Below are positions 5,497 to 5,626 of a stretch of DNA of 5,626 nt, one piece after another. How positions within the stretch are numbered: the first letter of the stretch is position 1; each line of letters begins with the position of its first letter. A model generated the notes under the pieces. The model worked only from the letters and a program-made list of their open reading frames with translations. It did not search any database and had not been told where the DNA came from. Where the stretch lies: positions 1 through 5,626 of the forward strand of contig JAEYWW010000271.1 in the NCBI GenBank assembly GCA_023428805.1. Direction: 5' to 3'. Source of the stretch: Armatimonadota bacterium. GTDB lineage: Bacteria; Armatimonadota; Fimbriimonadia; Fimbriimonadales; Fimbriimonadaceae. The position numbers and the translations under genes were made by a program.

Positions 5497-5546
5497 CGCA
5501 CTGAAGTGCGGAAATCCGAGAGCCCCGCTGAAGCGGAGCGGTCCTC
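5497..5546 (+). repeat. 50-nt repeat B, copy 2
   Basis: Exact copy of 5067-5116, 430 bp downstream and in the same orientation. Unlike copy 1 it lacks the mirrored left half; its upstream neighbour is a different hairpin series, and repeat C follows after 3 nt. Confidence 0.9.
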
Positions 5547-5549
5547 TCC

Positions 5550-5567
5550 CTCCCAATCCTCCTCAAA
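5550..5567 (+). repeat. 18-nt imperfect repeat C, copy 2
   Basis: Matches 5213-5230 at 16 of 18 positions. CTCCATC follows a few bases later in both places (5238-5244 is TCCTCCATC-like; 5572-5578 here), so the related stretch may be about 30 nt long. Confidence 0.65.
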
Positions 5568-5586
5568 GCGCTCTCCATCGCGCAGA

Positions 5587-5600
5587 AGCACCAAGGTGCT
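5587..5600. repeat. 6-2-6 inverted repeat
   Basis: AGCACC (5587-5592), loop AA, GGTGCT (5595-5600). It has the same long-stem, 2-nt-loop design as the hairpins of repeat B. Confidence 0.7.
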
Positions 5601-5610
5601 CACTCCAGAG

Positions 5611-5626
5611 CTCGACCTAGGTCGAG
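5611..5626. repeat. 16-bp perfect palindrome at the window edge
   Basis: CTCGACCTAGGTCGAG is its own reverse complement and ends on the last base of the window, so the stem may extend further. Read as a hairpin it is CTCGACC-TA-GGTCGAG, again with a 2-nt loop. Confidence 0.75.

Larger units (their letters stand above)
4931..5626. repeat. Gene-free hairpin and repeat tract (REP/REPIN-like cluster)
   Basis: These 696 bases hold no credible gene. They contain at least a dozen perfect short inverted repeats (5-10 bp stems, mostly 2-4 nt loops), a 50-nt exact direct repeat, a 29-nt exact direct repeat, an 18-nt imperfect repeat (2 mismatches), and the motif TTGGAGTGCG three times on the + strand (4946-4955, 5247-5256, 5376-5385) and once on the - strand (5359-5368). 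The open frames that cross the tract are translations of these repeats. The structure continues past the right end of the window. Confidence 0.85.

Noticed and set aside
5043..5603. Open frame of 186 codons on the minus strand through the repeat tract
   Set aside because: It is built from the repeats: the peptide EDRSASAGLSDFRTSVR occurs twice because repeat B is read twice in the same frame. No family motif or convincing start context is present.
4931..5626. CRISPR array
   Set aside because: Repeats occur only two to four times, at irregular distances and in both orientations, without equal-length spacers and without cas genes.
4931..5626. Integron attC cassette array
   Set aside because: The hairpins are short and perfect, lack the conserved attC end motifs and unpaired bases that I would expect, and no cassette genes lie between them.

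Overview
The window reads as a fragment of a free-living, moderately GC-rich Gram-negative chromosome, most likely from the Verrucomicrobia (Verrucomicrobiaceae-like). That placement is an inference. It rests on secreted glycoside hydrolases of GH26-like and GH71/99-like type, weak or absent Shine-Dalgarno sites at several starts, and a 3' intergenic region packed with hairpins built around the TTGGAGTGCG motif, which I associate with this phylum. All supported genes are on the + strand.

Layout. (1) Positions 3-1112: the 3' part of a GH26-like glycoside hydrolase (clan GH-A barrel) with a C-terminal Ig-like domain; its start lies upstream of the window. (2) Positions 1113-1227: a short intergenic region with a sigma70-type promoter whose TATAAT box ends 6 nt before the next ATG. 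(3) Positions 1228-2234: a type II toxin-antitoxin-like pair, an excisionase-type HTH protein and a PIN-domain ribonuclease, overlapping by one base. (4) Positions 2243-2884: a cold-shock domain fused to a DUF1294 membrane domain. (5) Positions 2889-3764: an SGNH-like hydrolase. (6) Positions 3767-4930: a GH71/99-like hydrolase (the type often labelled xylosidase/arabinosidase). (7) Positions 4931-5626: a 696-bp gene-free tract made of hairpins, duplicated blocks and inverted repeats that runs off the window.

The five genes from 1228 to 4930 have gaps of -1, 8, 4 and 2 nt and could form one transcript from the promoter at 1192-1221. Two themes meet here. The GH26-like, SGNH-like and GH71/99-like proteins look like exported polysaccharide-processing enzymes. 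The HTH/PIN pair and cold-shock/DUF1294 gene sit between them and look like an inserted module: their base composition appears less GC-rich than the hydrolases, and the AT-rich promoter marks the left edge. Whether the enzymes are under antitoxin-controlled transcription is untested.

The most unusual part is the 3' tract. It holds a 50-nt exact repeat, a 29-nt exact repeat, a 124-bp element with 11-bp terminal inverted repeats and five internal hairpins, and a mirrored structure in which two copies of a hairpin differ by paired compensatory changes. This resembles a REP/REPIN-type non-autonomous repeat family. No transposase, CRISPR array, tRNA or rRNA is visible.
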